A stretch of DNA of 64,000 nucleotides from Bythopirellula sp041737835 (GCA_041737835.1 JBGSQY010000021.1), one strand, 5' to 3'. Positions 44,547-54,118 are shown, counted from the first letter of the stretch. Numbers and translations are program-made. The notes: generated by a model not told the origin, from the letters alone.

Positions 44547-46520
44547 ATGTCCGATAAACTCAATCCGCCACAACGCGAAGCGGTCCAGACGCTCTCTGGG
44601 CCCCTCTTGGTGCTGGCGGGAGCGGGAACCGGCAAAACGCGGGTCGTGACGTATCGAATTGCGGAATTGATTCGTCGAGGCACGAAACCGGACCGTATCC
44701 TGGCGGTGACGTTCACCCGCAAAGCGGCCGGCGAAATGCAGGAACGCGCCAGCCACCTTCTGGGACCCAAAAAGAAATTGCAAGCTCGTCCGTTCATAGC
44801 GACCTTTCATTCGCTCTGTGTGAAAGTCCTACGTCGGCATATTGATAAACTGGGCTATCCCAAACAGTTCGTGATATGCGATCGCGGGGATCAAGAGGGG
44901 GAAGCCCGCGCTGCGCTGCGTGAGATTCGCTGTCCCGACGAATCGCTAAAGCCAGGCGATCTGTTGGCAATTGTCAGCCAATGGAAGAACAAATGCTACG
45001 AGCCGTCGCGCGCGGCGTCGGTGGCTGAAAGTGATAGGGAACATTTGGCCGCGGCGGCGTATCGACGCTACCAGGAACATTTAAAGACCAAGGGAATGGT
45101 CGATTTCGACGATCTCCTGCTGCTCACCCAAAAATTGTTCGCCAAGTTTGCGACCGTCCGCCGCGATGAAGCTGGCCTCTTCGATCATGTGCTGATCGAC
45201 GAGTATCAAGACACGAATCAAAGCCAGTACCAGATCGTGAAAGGGCTGGCGATGGGGCATCGCAATCTGTGCGTCGTGGGGGACGATGACCAATCGATTT
45301 ATGGTTGGCGCGGTGCGGAAGTTCAGCACATTCTGGGTTTCCAAAAGGATTGGCCTGACGCGAAAATTGTGCGGCTGGAAGACAACTACCGTTCGACGGC
45401 TGCGATTTTGAATTACGCGAACACGCTGATTGCCTTCAATCGTTTGCGGCACGACAAAGTGCTGCGGGCGGCACGACCGAATGGCCAGCGGCCGCGTATC
45501 ATGCAACTGCAAGACGAAACGGAAGAAGCCGAGCAAGTCGTGGCTGACATCAAACGGCAACTGGAGGAACCAGGAGTACGGGCGAAAGACTTTGCCATCC
45601 TTTGCCGCACGAACGAACAACCGCGGGCCTTTGAAACAGAACTTCGCCGTGTGAAACTGCCTTACATTCTGTTGGGAGGAATGAGCTTTTTCGATCGCAA
45701 GGAAATTCGCGATTTGCTCGCTTACTTGAAGGTGATTGAAAATCCGCGCGATGAACCTTCGCTGTTGCGCATCATCAACACCCCCGCGCGGAATATCGGT
45801 GCGTCGACCGTGAAGCAATTGGTCAGTACCGCGACGAGCAAAGGAAAAACAGTTTGGGAAGTCTTGTCCGAGGCAAGCACGATCGGAATTAACGCGACGG
45901 CGGCGGAGGCCGTGCAGAAGTTCAAGCAACTCGTTCTTTCCTTGCAGAAGGCCAAAGAGAAGTTGGCGATCGCCGAATTGGTGAACGAAGTGATTGCCGA
46001 AACCGGCTATCGCCGGGAAATTGATCGGCAGTACCCCGACCCGAATGATCGCGAGGCCCGCACGGCTTCGCTTGAAGAAATCGTCAACGCCGCGGCTTCG
46101 TACGAGGCTCATTCGAAAACACCAAGCTTGCAGGAATTCCTGGATGACATCGCTCTGGGGGGGCGTGATAGTAGTGAGGACAAAGAGAACCAACTCCAAA
46201 ACAATGCCATCGCCTTGATGACGCTGCATTCGGCCAAGGGGTTAGAATTTCCTTATGTCTACATGGTGGGAATGGAAGAAGGCATCCTGCCGCACAAACG
46301 ATCGGTCGAAATCGAAGGAGATGCGATCGATGAAGAGCGGCGACTGTGTTACGTGGGCGTGACTCGTGCGCAAGAGCAATTGACGATGTCATTTGCATTG
46401 ACGCGGCGGAAGTGGGGCAAGCCACGTGAAACGGTGCCGAGTCGGTTTTTGTATGAGATGACCGGCCAGGCAGACAACGCTAGGAAGAAAGTTAAAGCGG
46501 GTGGCACGAAGCGCCACTAA
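44547..46520 (+). CDS. UvrD/PcrA/Rep-family DNA helicase
   Basis: 657 residues, superfamily 1A helicase with 3'-to-5' motion on single-stranded DNA. All motifs are visible: I 'LAGAGTGKT', Ia 'AVTFTRKAAGEM', II 'LIDEYQDTN', III 'VVGDDDQSIYGWRGA', IV 'LEDNYRSTAAILNYAN', V 'MTLHSAKGLEFPYVYMVGMEEGILPH', VI 'EERRLCYVGVTRA'. It lacks the long C-terminal tail of UvrD/PcrA, so its size is closer to Rep; which orthologue it is cannot be settled here. Likely roles are repair and replication-fork restart. The AI-2E transporter gene follows after 39 nt. Confidence 0.93.
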   Translation: MSDKLNPPQREAVQTLSGPLLVLAGAGTGKTRVVTYRIAELIRRGTKPDRILAVTFTRKAAGEMQERASHLLGPKKKLQARPFIATFHSLCVKVLRRHIDKLGYPKQFVICDRGDQEGEARAALREIRCPDESLKPGDLLAIVSQWKNKCYEPSRAASVAESDREHLAAAAYRRYQEHLKTKGMVDFDDLLLLTQKLFAKFATVRRDEAGLFDHVLIDEYQDTNQSQYQIVKGLAMGHRNLCVVGDDDQSIYGWRGAEVQHILGFQKDWPDAKIVRLEDNYRSTAAILNYANTLIAFNRLRHDKVLRAARPNGQRPRIMQLQDETEEAEQVVADIKRQLEEPGVRAKDFAILCRTNEQPRAFETELRRVKLPYILLGGMSFFDRKEIRDLLAYLKVIENPRDEPSLLRIINTPARNIGASTVKQLVSTATSKGKTVWEVLSEASTIGINATAAEAVQKFKQLVLSLQKAKEKLAIAELVNEVIAETGYRREIDRQYPDPNDREARTASLEEIVNAAASYEAHSKTPSLQEFLDDIALGGRDSSEDKENQLQNNAIALMTLHSAKGLEFPYVYMVGMEEGILPHKRSVEIEGDAIDEERRLCYVGVTRAQEQLTMSFALTRRKWGKPRETVPSRFLYEMTGQADNARKKVKAGGTKRH

Positions 46521-46559
46521 GTGAATCAACCGCCAAGTAAATACCTGGAGCGAGAGACA

Positions 46560-47636
46560 ATGTCTGAATCAATACCAGGCTCGAATAATAGCACGAACGC
46601 GTCGAAGCCTCCTGGCACACGTTTTGTTGTTTCAGCACTCATCTTTGTTGCCATCGTGGCGATAGGCATCGTGAGTTGGAAACTTTCCGCGGTGCTGCTG
46701 CTATGCTTTGGCGCGGTGCTACTAGCTATTTTCTTGCGAGCCGTTGCCGAGTTGACTGCCAAAGTGACCGGCTTGTCCTATGGATGGTCGTTGGCAATTT
46801 CTCTCGTTGTGTTGGTGTTAGCAATGGGAGCGGGACTCTATGTGAGTGGAGACCCTGTGGCCGAGCAGTTGACGATGTTAGCCGAAGAGCTTCCCCGCTC
46901 TTGGGAAAAAACGGCTGAAAAGATTCGGGAGTATTCATGGGGCGAGCGACTCTTAGAAAAATTGCCCCATTCGACCGACGATTTACCGCTTGAAGGCGAA
47001 GATGTCGCCAGCTATGCGACTGATGTTGTTAGCTCATTGACCGGGATTCTCAGCACGTCCTTAGTTATTCTTTTTCTTGCACTTTACCTAGCCGTTGATC
47101 CAGCGACTTATTGGCAAGGATTGATCAGGCTCTTTCCGGTTTCAAAACGTGAGCGGCTTACGGAAGTTCTCCACGATTTGCATGAGGCTTTGCGTTGGTG
47201 GCTTTTAGGAACCCTTGTTTCGATGCTCGTTGTCGGGTGCTTGACTACCCTTGGATTGTGGTTGCTAGGGATTCCCCTGCCCGTCGCTATAGGTGTTATC
47301 GCGGCGTTGTTAACGTTTATTCCTAACATTGGGCCAGTGCTCTCGGCCCTGCCAGCTTTGTTGCTCGCGTTCGTCGAATCGCCGACGATGGCGATGTACG
47401 TAGCAATTTTGTATTTGTCGATTCAGATAATTGAGAGCTATCTGATCACACCTATGATTCAACAACGCACCGTCTCACTGCCACCCGCTTTGACACTTGT
47501 GGCACAAGTTGCGCTGGGTCTCTTGCTGGGTGCGGCAGGGTTAGTGTTAGCCACGCCACTACTCGTCGTTGTCATTGTGTTGGTCACGAAACTTTATATT
47601 GAAGACACTCTAGAAAATAAAAAAGCGATTCGATAA
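46560..47636 (+). CDS. AI-2E family transporter (second copy)
   Basis: 358 residues with about eight hydrophobic segments. Family blocks include 'GWSLAISLVVLVLAMGAGLYV', 'LPHSTDDLPLEGEDVASYATD' in the large loop and 'IPLPVAIGVIAALLTFIPNIGPVLSALPALLLAF' followed by 'IQIIESYLITPMIQQRTVSLPP'. It is only distantly like the copy at 23895-25121, so they are probably not recent duplicates. ATG 46560 is preferred, with GGAGCGAGAG just before it; the frame is also open from a GTG at 46521. Its stop is immediately adjacent to the convergent comM stop. Substrate unknown. Confidence 0.87.
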   Translation: MSESIPGSNNSTNASKPPGTRFVVSALIFVAIVAIGIVSWKLSAVLLLCFGAVLLAIFLRAVAELTAKVTGLSYGWSLAISLVVLVLAMGAGLYVSGDPVAEQLTMLAEELPRSWEKTAEKIREYSWGERLLEKLPHSTDDLPLEGEDVASYATDVVSSLTGILSTSLVILFLALYLAVDPATYWQGLIRLFPVSKRERLTEVLHDLHEALRWWLLGTLVSMLVVGCLTTLGLWLLGIPLPVAIGVIAALLTFIPNIGPVLSALPALLLAFVESPTMAMYVAILYLSIQIIESYLITPMIQQRTVSLPPALTLVAQVALGLLLGAAGLVLATPLLVVVIVLVTKLYIEDTLENKKAIR

Positions 47637-49184
47637 TCAACTCCAAAACTGACGATCCAACATGCGGTAGTTGATCGCTTCGCTAATATGTTCGACGCCT
47701 ATATTCTCCGCACCGTCGACGTCGGCAATCGTGCGAGCCACTCGCAAGACTTTATCATGGGCACGGGCCGAGAGTCCCAGTTGATCGACGCTTTGCTCCA
47801 ACAGTTTTTGGCACGTTGCATCAAGCGGACACTTTTCGCGTAGTTGCCGGGATGTCATTTGTGCATTCGTTCGCGTTGTCGTGCCGACAAAGCGTTCGGT
47901 TTGTCGTGCGCGAGCCTGGAGCACCGCTTCCTTCATGGCGTCGCTGCTCGTGCCAAGGGATTTTGAAGAAAGCTCGCCGTAAGGCACGGCGGGTACCTCA
48001 ATATGAATGTCGATCCGATCCAATAACGGGCCAGAGATTTTACTCATATACCGTTCAATTTGAGGAATCGTGCAATGACATTCACGGCGGCGATCATTGC
48101 GATAACCGCAGGGGCAGGGATTGAGTGACGCGACGAGCATGAAATCCGCTGGAAATTCACTTGAACTGAGTGCACGACTGATCGAGACTCGGCCGTCTTC
48201 GAGCGGTTGACGTAGGACTTCCAGGGTTTGGCGGTGAAACTCGGGGAGTTCGTCCAAGAACAAAACGCCGTTGTGCGCAAGGCTGATTTCACCCGGAGAT
48301 GGAACGGAACCGCCCCCCACGAGACCGGCGTTGCTGATCGTATGGTGCGGTGCGCGATAAGGTCTCCGAGCTAGCAGCGGTTTACCATGAGGCAGTTTGC
48401 CCATCGCACTATAGATGCGAGTTGTTTCGATTGATTCCTCGGCACTTAGTCCAGGCAAAATACTTGGCACCCGCTTGGCTAGCATAGTTTTACCGGAACC
48501 AGGGGGGCCGACCATGAGCAGATTGTGGTTGCCGGCTGCTGCAAGGGTAATCGCACGCTTGGCCATTTCCTGTCCGCGGACGTCGGCGAAGTCAACTTCG
48601 TAGCCGCCCAACTGTTCGAATAATTCTTCCAGCTGCGATGGAGTCGGTTCTATGGGCAGATGCCCAGCAAAAAATGCGGCGGCTTGCGCAAGACTGTCGA
48701 CCGCCACGACTTCGATATTTTCAACGACAGCCGCCTCGGCGGCGTTGGCTGTGGGGACAACGATGCCGCGCATACGCTTTTTGCTGCCCAGGCCGGCGGC
48801 CGACATGGCCATCGAAAGCGCACCTTTGATGGGTCGCGTGTTGCCATCGAGTGCTAATTCACCGGCAACGGCATATTGGTCGAATAAATCAGATTCAAGT
48901 TGCCCACTAGCTGCAAGCAACCCCAGGGCAATCGACAAATCGAAGGATGCCGCTTGTTTTGGAAGTTCTGCTGGGGCCAGATTTATTACCACCCTGTTTT
49001 GTGGTCGTACATAGCCGCTGTTCACAAGCGCTCGCTCGATGCGATGTGTGCTTTCTTTGACGGCAGCTTCGGGCAGACCCACAAGCAGGACTTTGGGCAT
49101 CGCCGCAGGGGAGACATCGACTTCCACTTCAACAGGGATCGCATCAATTCCCAACAGCGACAAAGTATGTAATTTTGCGAGCAC
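47637..49184 (-). CDS. comM: ComM/YifB-family AAA+ (Mg-chelatase-like) ATPase
   Basis: 515 residues. ComM is a hexameric branch-migration helicase that helps integrate DNA during natural transformation. The N-terminal Lon-like domain ('LAKLHTLSLLGIDAIPVEVEVDVSPAAMPKVLLVGLPEAAVKES') leads to the AAA+ core with Walker A 'LMVGPPGSGKTMLAKR', Walker B 'HNGVLFLDELPEFHR', and a zinc-like 'NPCPCGYRNDRRRECHC' insert typical of the family. The C-terminal domain ends 'EAINYRMLDRQFWS'. GTG 49184 is preferred over a longer frame because GGGAGG lies about 6 nt before it and the protein then begins as in ComM. Confidence 0.88.
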   Translation of the reverse strand: MLAKLHTLSLLGIDAIPVEVEVDVSPAAMPKVLLVGLPEAAVKESTHRIERALVNSGYVRPQNRVVINLAPAELPKQAASFDLSIALGLLAASGQLESDLFDQYAVAGELALDGNTRPIKGALSMAMSAAGLGSKKRMRGIVVPTANAAEAAVVENIEVVAVDSLAQAAAFFAGHLPIEPTPSQLEELFEQLGGYEVDFADVRGQEMAKRAITLAAAGNHNLLMVGPPGSGKTMLAKRVPSILPGLSAEESIETTRIYSAMGKLPHGKPLLARRPYRAPHHTISNAGLVGGGSVPSPGEISLAHNGVLFLDELPEFHRQTLEVLRQPLEDGRVSISRALSSSEFPADFMLVASLNPCPCGYRNDRRRECHCTIPQIERYMSKISGPLLDRIDIHIEVPAVPYGELSSKSLGTSSDAMKEAVLQARARQTERFVGTTTRTNAQMTSRQLREKCPLDATCQKLLEQSVDQLGLSARAHDKVLRVARTIADVDGAENIGVEHISEAINYRMLDRQFWS

Positions 49185-49422
49185 TACACACCTCCCCGGC
49201 AGGTAAATGGCCAATAGGTGACAAATGTTCACATAATATGCCGGGGGTATTTTGAGAATGCAATATAAAAATAGGAATTTCTTGTGGTTAAACTGATACG
49301 TGGTCAAGAAGCAGGTGTCATTGAGTACCGTGGACCATACCCACGGAGCTTGTCGCAACCCCGGGCGAAATGCACAATCGGTGTGTTGGTAACTCTTGAC
49401 GAAATAACAAGTTTGGTTCGAT

Positions 49423-50715
49423 ATGTCTGAAAGTAAGTTTGTGTACAGTGATGTGGGAAAACGCCTTTCCGGGCGCGTGGGAATCGTTGAGTTGATGGAC
49501 GATTTAGGCGAGGCTTTGAGCGGGGCTTTTCAAGGGGAAATGCGGATGCTCGGCGGGGGAAATCCGGCCGCGGTGCCTGAAGTCCAAGAAGTCTGGCGGG
49601 AGCGGCTGAGCACAATTCTTGCGAAGGCCGATTACTGCGACCGCGTGCTGGTGAACTACGACGGCCCTGCCGGAAGCCCCGCGTTTCGCGAGATTGTGGC
49701 CGAGGCCTTTCAGCGCGAGTTCGGTTGGAATGTCACGGCGAAGAATATCGCGATCACATCCGGGGGCCAAACTGCCTTCTTTCAGTTGTTCAATTTGTTA
49801 GGAGGCACAGCCGGGAAGTCGCAGCGAAAAATTCTGCTGCCCATTATGCCTGAGTACATCGGCTATTCCGACCAGGGCGTCGCTCTCGAGATGTTTGCTG
49901 GCTGTCAGCCGGAGATTGAATACCGAGGCGAGCATGAATTTAAGTACCACGTCGATTTCGCGAGAGTCGAAGAAGTTGATTCCATCGGGGCGATTGCGCT
50001 GAGCAGGCCTACGAATCCGAGCGGCAACGTGCTCACCAACGACGAAGTCGAGAAGTTACGCGGTGTCGCCAAAAAACGTGGCGTGCCTTTGTTGCTTGAC
50101 AATGCTTATGGCTTGCCGTTCCCTGGCGCGATTTTCACGGATGCCGAGTTGCCACGTTGGGACGAAGATTTGGTGTTGGTCTTCAGCCTTTCCAAATTAG
50201 GTCTTCCGGGGACGCGCACAGCGATTGTCGTTGCGCATGAGGAAATCGCCGACCGACTGGCGGCCATGACGGCCGTGATTGGGCTCGCGAACAACAATAT
50301 TGGGCAAGCGATCGCGGGACCGTTGCTAAAGAGCGGAGAACTATTGCGACTCAGCCGTGAAGTTATTAAGCCCTTCTACGAGCGCCGAGCGAAACTCGCG
50401 CTCGAAATCGTGGCCAAAGAATTTGGCGAAGACTTTCCTTATCGAGTTCACGCCACCGAAGGGGCATTTTTCTTGTGGATGTGGTTTCCGGAACTCCCGA
50501 TCACGTCGCGCGAGTTGTACGAACGACTTAAGCGAAAGAATATGCTGCTCGTGCCTGGTGAATATTTTTTCTTTGGCTTGCCAGCGGAATTGGATTGGCC
50601 CCATCGCCATCAGTGCGTGCGGGTCACGTTCTCGCAATCGGAAGCGACCGTGGCCGATGGCCTGCGGATCATGGCTGAGGAACTTCGGCAGCTGCACGCC
50701 ACGAGCGTGGCATAA
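49423..50715 (+). CDS. avtA: Valine-pyruvate aminotransferase
   Basis: 430 residues, PLP-dependent fold type I transaminase, known as transaminase C, which exchanges amino groups between valine/alanine and their keto acids. Marks of the AvtA family are 'MLGGGNPAAVPEV' near the start, 'LVNYDGPAGSPAFREIVAEAF', 'ITSGGQTAFFQLFNLLGG' and the PLP lysine in 'VFSLSKLGLPGTRTAI'. 'SRPTNPSGNVLTNDEVE' positions the cofactor ring. Its stop directly abuts the arsM stop on the other strand, so the two transcripts are convergent without a visible terminator. Confidence 0.92.
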   Translation: MSESKFVYSDVGKRLSGRVGIVELMDDLGEALSGAFQGEMRMLGGGNPAAVPEVQEVWRERLSTILAKADYCDRVLVNYDGPAGSPAFREIVAEAFQREFGWNVTAKNIAITSGGQTAFFQLFNLLGGTAGKSQRKILLPIMPEYIGYSDQGVALEMFAGCQPEIEYRGEHEFKYHVDFARVEEVDSIGAIALSRPTNPSGNVLTNDEVEKLRGVAKKRGVPLLLDNAYGLPFPGAIFTDAELPRWDEDLVLVFSLSKLGLPGTRTAIVVAHEEIADRLAAMTAVIGLANNNIGQAIAGPLLKSGELLRLSREVIKPFYERRAKLALEIVAKEFGEDFPYRVHATEGAFFLWMWFPELPITSRELYERLKRKNMLLVPGEYFFFGLPAELDWPHRHQCVRVTFSQSEATVADGLRIMAEELRQLHATSVA

Positions 50716-51558
50716 TTACGGTTTGACCGCATACACCTTCACACTTGCGGCGTAGTCGTTCACGTCGTATTTGGTAAGCAAGGTTGCCATGTTTTCGTGC
50801 AAAGTCGGCGTGCAACACGAAACCACGGGAAGCCCTTCGGTCATCGCAGGCGAGCAACAGCCCGATTGATTCTCCACTTTCGCATAGGCATTCAGATCGG
50901 ACTGACTGTCAATGACTTCCACTGCATCGAATCCCGCGGCCTTCAAGCCGGCAACATAGTCGTCAATCGGAATGGCCCCGGCAATGCAGCCGACATAGGC
51001 CATCAGATCATTGCCCAATTCGGGTGGTAAAGGTTGCTTGAGCGCAATGTCGCTAACGGCCAGCCGACCGCCCGGTTTGAGTATGCGGGCAATCTCTCTG
51101 AACACGGCCTGCTTATCTGCAGCCAGATTGATGACGCAGTTGCTAATCACACAATCCACCGACGCATCCGCCAGCGGCATCTTGTCGATGGTCGCTTCGT
51201 GGAACTCAACATTCTTGTGGCCAGTTTTAATCGCGTTAGCTCGGGCAAGTTCCAGCATGTCGGGCGTCATGTCGATGCCGATGGCCTTGCCGGTAGGACC
51301 GACTTTTGCCGCGGCGAGGAACACATCCAAACCGCCGCCGCAGCCGAGATCAACGACCACTTCGCCCGGTTTAAGGCTGGCAAACGCCGTGGGGTTGCCA
51401 CAGGAGAGCCCCATATTGGCTTCGGCGGGGATCGAGCTGAGCTCATTATCTGAATAGCCAAATGCCGCAGCTACGGCCTTCACGCCAGCATGATCCGTGG
51501 AAAGGCCACTACGTGCGACGGCCGCATACTTATCTTGGACGACTTGTTCGATGCTCAT
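50716..51558 (-). CDS. arsM: Arsenite S-adenosylmethionine methyltransferase
   Basis: 280 residues. ArsM methylates As(III), making volatile or exportable forms. SAM site 'VVVDLGCGGGLDVFLAA' and 'GIDMTPDMLELARANA'. The cysteines that hold arsenite in known ArsM proteins are present: C53 in 'GLSCGNP' and C191 in 'YVGCIAGAI', with C141 in 'SNCVINL'. A Cys-rich C-terminus ('SGCCSP', 'VSCCTP') may bind arsenic too. Last gene of the arsR-arsC-acr3-arsM operon, 12 nt after acr3. Confidence 0.93.
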   Translation of the reverse strand: MSIEQVVQDKYAAVARSGLSTDHAGVKAVAAAFGYSDNELSSIPAEANMGLSCGNPTAFASLKPGEVVVDLGCGGGLDVFLAAAKVGPTGKAIGIDMTPDMLELARANAIKTGHKNVEFHEATIDKMPLADASVDCVISNCVINLAADKQAVFREIARILKPGGRLAVSDIALKQPLPPELGNDLMAYVGCIAGAIPIDDYVAGLKAAGFDAVEVIDSQSDLNAYAKVENQSGCCSPAMTEGLPVVSCCTPTLHENMATLLTKYDVNDYAASVKVYAVKP

Positions 51559-51570
51559 GTTAGTTCCGTT

Positions 51571-52665
51571 CTAGTTGACTGTTTTGGGAACAGTAAGTGG
51601 ATTGAAATAGTTTCTTTGAAAGTAGGTTGCCACACTCACCAAACCAATCATTACGGGAACTTCCACGAGTGGACCGATGACGGCGGCGAACGCAGCGCCG
51701 GAATCAATGCCGAAGACAGCCACCGCGACGGCAATGGCGAGTTCAAAATTGTTACTCGCCGCGGTGAACGCGAGTGTCGTCGTTTTCGAGTAGTCCGCAC
51801 CGATCTTGCGGCCCATGTAGAAACTCACGAGGAACATCACAACGAAATAAATCAACAACGGGACGGCAATCAGTAAGACATCGAAGGGGATCTGTACGAT
51901 TTGTTCTCCCTTGAGACTGAACATCACCAGGATCGTGAATAACAGGGCGATGAGAGTTAGTGGGCTAATCCGGGGCAGGAATTGCGAATCATACCACGGC
52001 CGACCCTTGGCCTTGATAAGGACAAACCGAGTGATCATGCCTGCTAGAAACGGTATGCCCAGATAAATGAACACGCTCTTGGCGATCTCGGCCATGCTGA
52101 CTTCAACCACGCTCCCTTCCAAGCCTAAAAGAGGAGGGAGCCACGTAATAAAGAGCCAAGCATAAAGGCTGTAAAATAGCACTTGAAACACACTGTTAAA
52201 GGCAACCAGTCCAGCGGCATACTCCGTGTCGCCACGCGCAAGCTCGTTCCAAACAATGACCATCGCAATGCAGCGCGCCAGGCCAATCAGAATGAGCCCG
52301 GTCATGTACTCGGGATAGTCACGCAAGAACAGCACTGCGAGCGCGAACATGAGCACCGGCCCGATGACCCAGTTTTGAACCAGTGACAGGCCTAAGATTT
52401 TCCAGTTGCGAAACACATCGCCAAGCTCTTCGTACTTCACCTTAGCCAAGGGTGGGTACATCATCAGAATCAATCCCAGCGCGATAGGTATGTTCGTCGT
52501 ACCAACTTGAAACCGATTGATGACGCCATCGACGCCAGGATAGAAGTAGCCGAGCCCGACGCCGACGGCCATTGCCAAGAAGATCCACAGCGTGAGAAAT
52601 CGGTCCAGAAAACCAAGCTTTCGTTGCGGGCAGCAATCGGGGGCACAGGAACAATCGCTAGACAT
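51571..52665 (-). CDS. acr3: ACR3-type arsenite efflux permease
   Basis: 364 residues, ten predicted transmembrane helices. ACR3 exports As(III). The conserved cysteine of the transport site is in 'LILIGLARCIAMVIVWNELARGD'. The cytoplasmic N-terminus is Cys-rich ('SSDCSCAPDCCPQRK'), which could bind arsenite before transport. ATG 52665 has GAGGAG about 8 nt upstream and overlaps the arsC end by 8 nt, so translation is likely coupled. Third gene of the arsenic operon. Confidence 0.93.
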   Translation of the reverse strand: MSSDCSCAPDCCPQRKLGFLDRFLTLWIFLAMAVGVGLGYFYPGVDGVINRFQVGTTNIPIALGLILMMYPPLAKVKYEELGDVFRNWKILGLSLVQNWVIGPVLMFALAVLFLRDYPEYMTGLILIGLARCIAMVIVWNELARGDTEYAAGLVAFNSVFQVLFYSLYAWLFITWLPPLLGLEGSVVEVSMAEIAKSVFIYLGIPFLAGMITRFVLIKAKGRPWYDSQFLPRISPLTLIALLFTILVMFSLKGEQIVQIPFDVLLIAVPLLIYFVVMFLVSFYMGRKIGADYSKTTTLAFTAASNNFELAIAVAVAVFGIDSGAAFAAVIGPLVEVPVMIGLVSVATYFQRNYFNPLTVPKTVN

Positions 52666-53104
52666 GGGAATGCTCCTCAAGGCTCTCCCGGAGAGTGGCT
52701 ACATAATCACGAATTTCGTCCCGTACTCGGCGATAGTGTCCGAGGGCCTCTTCTTCTGAGGCGGCTTGCTTGGCCAATCGCGGGGGATCATCAAACGCGC
52801 GGTGGATAACCTTTGCTTGACCTGGGAACCGTGGACACGACTCGGCGGCGTTATCACAGACGGTGATAACGTAGTCGAAATTCACATGACGAAACTCATC
52901 GACGTGCTGTGATTTTTGCTGGCTGATGTCGACACCCGCTTCGGCCATCACTTTCACCGCGTTAGGGTTGAGGCCGTGAGTTTCAATACCTGCTGAATAA
53001 GCTTCAATAGAATCAGCTTTCAAAGCACGGGCCCAACCCTCGGCCATCTGGCTACGACAGGAGTTGCCAGTGCAGAGGAACAAAACTTTAGGTAGACCGG
53101 GCAT
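52658..53104 (-). CDS. arsC: Thioredoxin-coupled arsenate reductase
   Basis: 148 residues, low-molecular-weight phosphatase-like fold. It reduces arsenate to arsenite with electrons from thioredoxin. The P-loop 'LCTGNSCRSQMAEGWAR' gives the catalytic C11 and R17. The two relay cysteines are C83 and C90 ('VCDNAAESCP'), placed as in the well-known S. aureus enzyme (10, 82, 89). ATG 53104 has AAAGG in front. It follows arsR after 10 nt and overlaps acr3. Confidence 0.94.
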   Translation of the reverse strand: MPGLPKVLFLCTGNSCRSQMAEGWARALKADSIEAYSAGIETHGLNPNAVKVMAEAGVDISQQKSQHVDEFRHVNFDYVITVCDNAAESCPRFPGQAKVIHRAFDDPPRLAKQAASEEEALGHYRRVRDEIRDYVATLRESLEEHSHV

Positions 53105-53114
53105 GAAAAACCTT

Positions 53115-53456
53115 TCAGCAGCATCGAGACCGATCAACTCGCTTGCTTTCTTTCAGCAAGGCAGGGGCCTCCGAAAAGTAGCTGTCGAGGCAATCAAGCA
53201 GTTTTTGATGGAATGCGTCCGCCGGGGAAGCGAGTCGATAGTGGATCCACAAGCCTTCGCGGCGAGCCAGCACGAGGCCCGCTTTACGCAGATAAGCCAG
53301 ATGACGCGAGATCTTCGGCTGAGGCATGTTCAAGGCGTCAACGATATAGCAAACGCACAACTCGCCGCCGCGGAGCAAATTCAAAATTCGCAACCGAGTT
53401 GGATCCGCGAGCGCGCGAAAAATCTGATCAGGAGTTATTGATGTTGTTGTTTTCAT
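53115..53456 (-). CDS. arsR: ArsR-family arsenic-responsive repressor
   Basis: 113 residues, winged helix. It dimerises on the operator and releases it when As(III) binds. The sensor 'ELCVC' (E32-C36) is the classic metalloid site, and the recognition helix is 'QPKISRHLAYLRKAGLVLARREG'. A C-terminal Cys pair ('SRCC') could add a third ligand. First gene of the arsenic operon. Its own start region holds the likely operator (53456-53489), so autoregulation is expected. Confidence 0.93.
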   Translation of the reverse strand: MKTTTSITPDQIFRALADPTRLRILNLLRGGELCVCYIVDALNMPQPKISRHLAYLRKAGLVLARREGLWIHYRLASPADAFHQKLLDCLDSYFSEAPALLKESKRVDRSRCC

Positions 53457-53489
53457 ATTCGCCTGAACAAATATATGCCTAAACGAATA
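53456..53489 (-). promoter_or_regulatory. Probable ArsR operator over the arsR start
   Basis: On the plus strand, GCCTGAACAAATA (53461-53473) and GCCTAAACGAATA (53477-53489) are direct repeats with two mismatches. TATTCG (53456-53461) and CGAATA (53484-53489) are also inverted. The position directly before the arsR ATG fits an autoregulatory site, which could also act on the divergent gene at 53573. Confidence 0.4.
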
Positions 53490-53572
53490 CAGGGACAAGG
53501 GCCGCCACCTACTTGCAATTCATTTGCAAATCTATTGCCATTTGTATCTTGGCAGTGTATGATGTCGTCACG

Positions 53573-54013
53573 ATGAGACTTTTAAGCAAAAACGCACGAT
53601 TCCGCATAATCGCCGGGCTTCTGCTGTTGGCCTATGGGTCGGCTGGAGTCTTGGGCTACGGCCTGCACGCGGTTTGGGACTGTGGTGATCATTGCCACGC
53701 CCATGCTCACGCCGAGGGGGTGGCACACGCTCATCCTCACGATGCTGATCCTCACGATCATGGCAACGGGTGCCATCATGATCACGATCACGCAGCTGAG
53801 GTGGCTCAAAGCGACGAGCAGCACGATTCGTGGAAATCGGCGGCCGACGATTGCCCCATTTGCGAATTCTTGGTTCAGGCTCAAACGCCTTTCGTAATTG
53901 AATTTGCTACGGCCGATGTTGGGCCGGCTGCTGTTCATTACGTTTTGCATGACGCTTCTTATGTGGCCCCTCTCTCGGGGATTCATGCCGCGCGCGGTCC
54001 ACCAGTGGCCTAA
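53573..54013 (+). CDS. His-rich exported protein with C-terminal CPIC motif
   Basis: 146 residues, function unknown. One hydrophobic helix ('FRIIAGLLLLAYGSAGVLGYGLHAVW') exports or anchors it. It is followed by a His-rich stretch ('CHAHAHAEGVAHAHPHDADP', then 'HHDHDHA') that is an obvious metal-binding region, and a 'DDCPICEFL' Cys pair. Proteins of this layout resemble DUF2946-like metal-linked proteins. It is divergent from arsR (116 nt between start codons) and leads a run of surface-protein genes. Zinc or copper is more usual for His clusters than arsenic. The start is uncertain: a TTG at 53513 would add 20 residues. Confidence 0.65.
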   Translation: MRLLSKNARFRIIAGLLLLAYGSAGVLGYGLHAVWDCGDHCHAHAHAEGVAHAHPHDADPHDHGNGCHHDHDHAAEVAQSDEQHDSWKSAADDCPICEFLVQAQTPFVIEFATADVGPAAVHYVLHDASYVAPLSGIHAARGPPVA

Positions 54014-54118
54014 ATCCAGGCCCTTCTTTCCGATGTGTGTGTTGCTGCGCATTCGCTTGTGATCGCGCTCACTCGTACGCATCAATTCTTGGAAAACATG
54101 CCCTGAGGAGATGCGCCC

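Noticed and set aside
45081..46229. Long open frame on the minus strand opposite the UvrD-type helicase gene
   Set aside because: It runs antisense to a helicase with all motifs in place and encodes nothing recognisable; it is a by-product of codon composition.
23895..47636. The two AI-2E family transporters as a recent duplication
   Set aside because: They share only family-level motifs and differ in length and loops, so recent duplication is unlikely.
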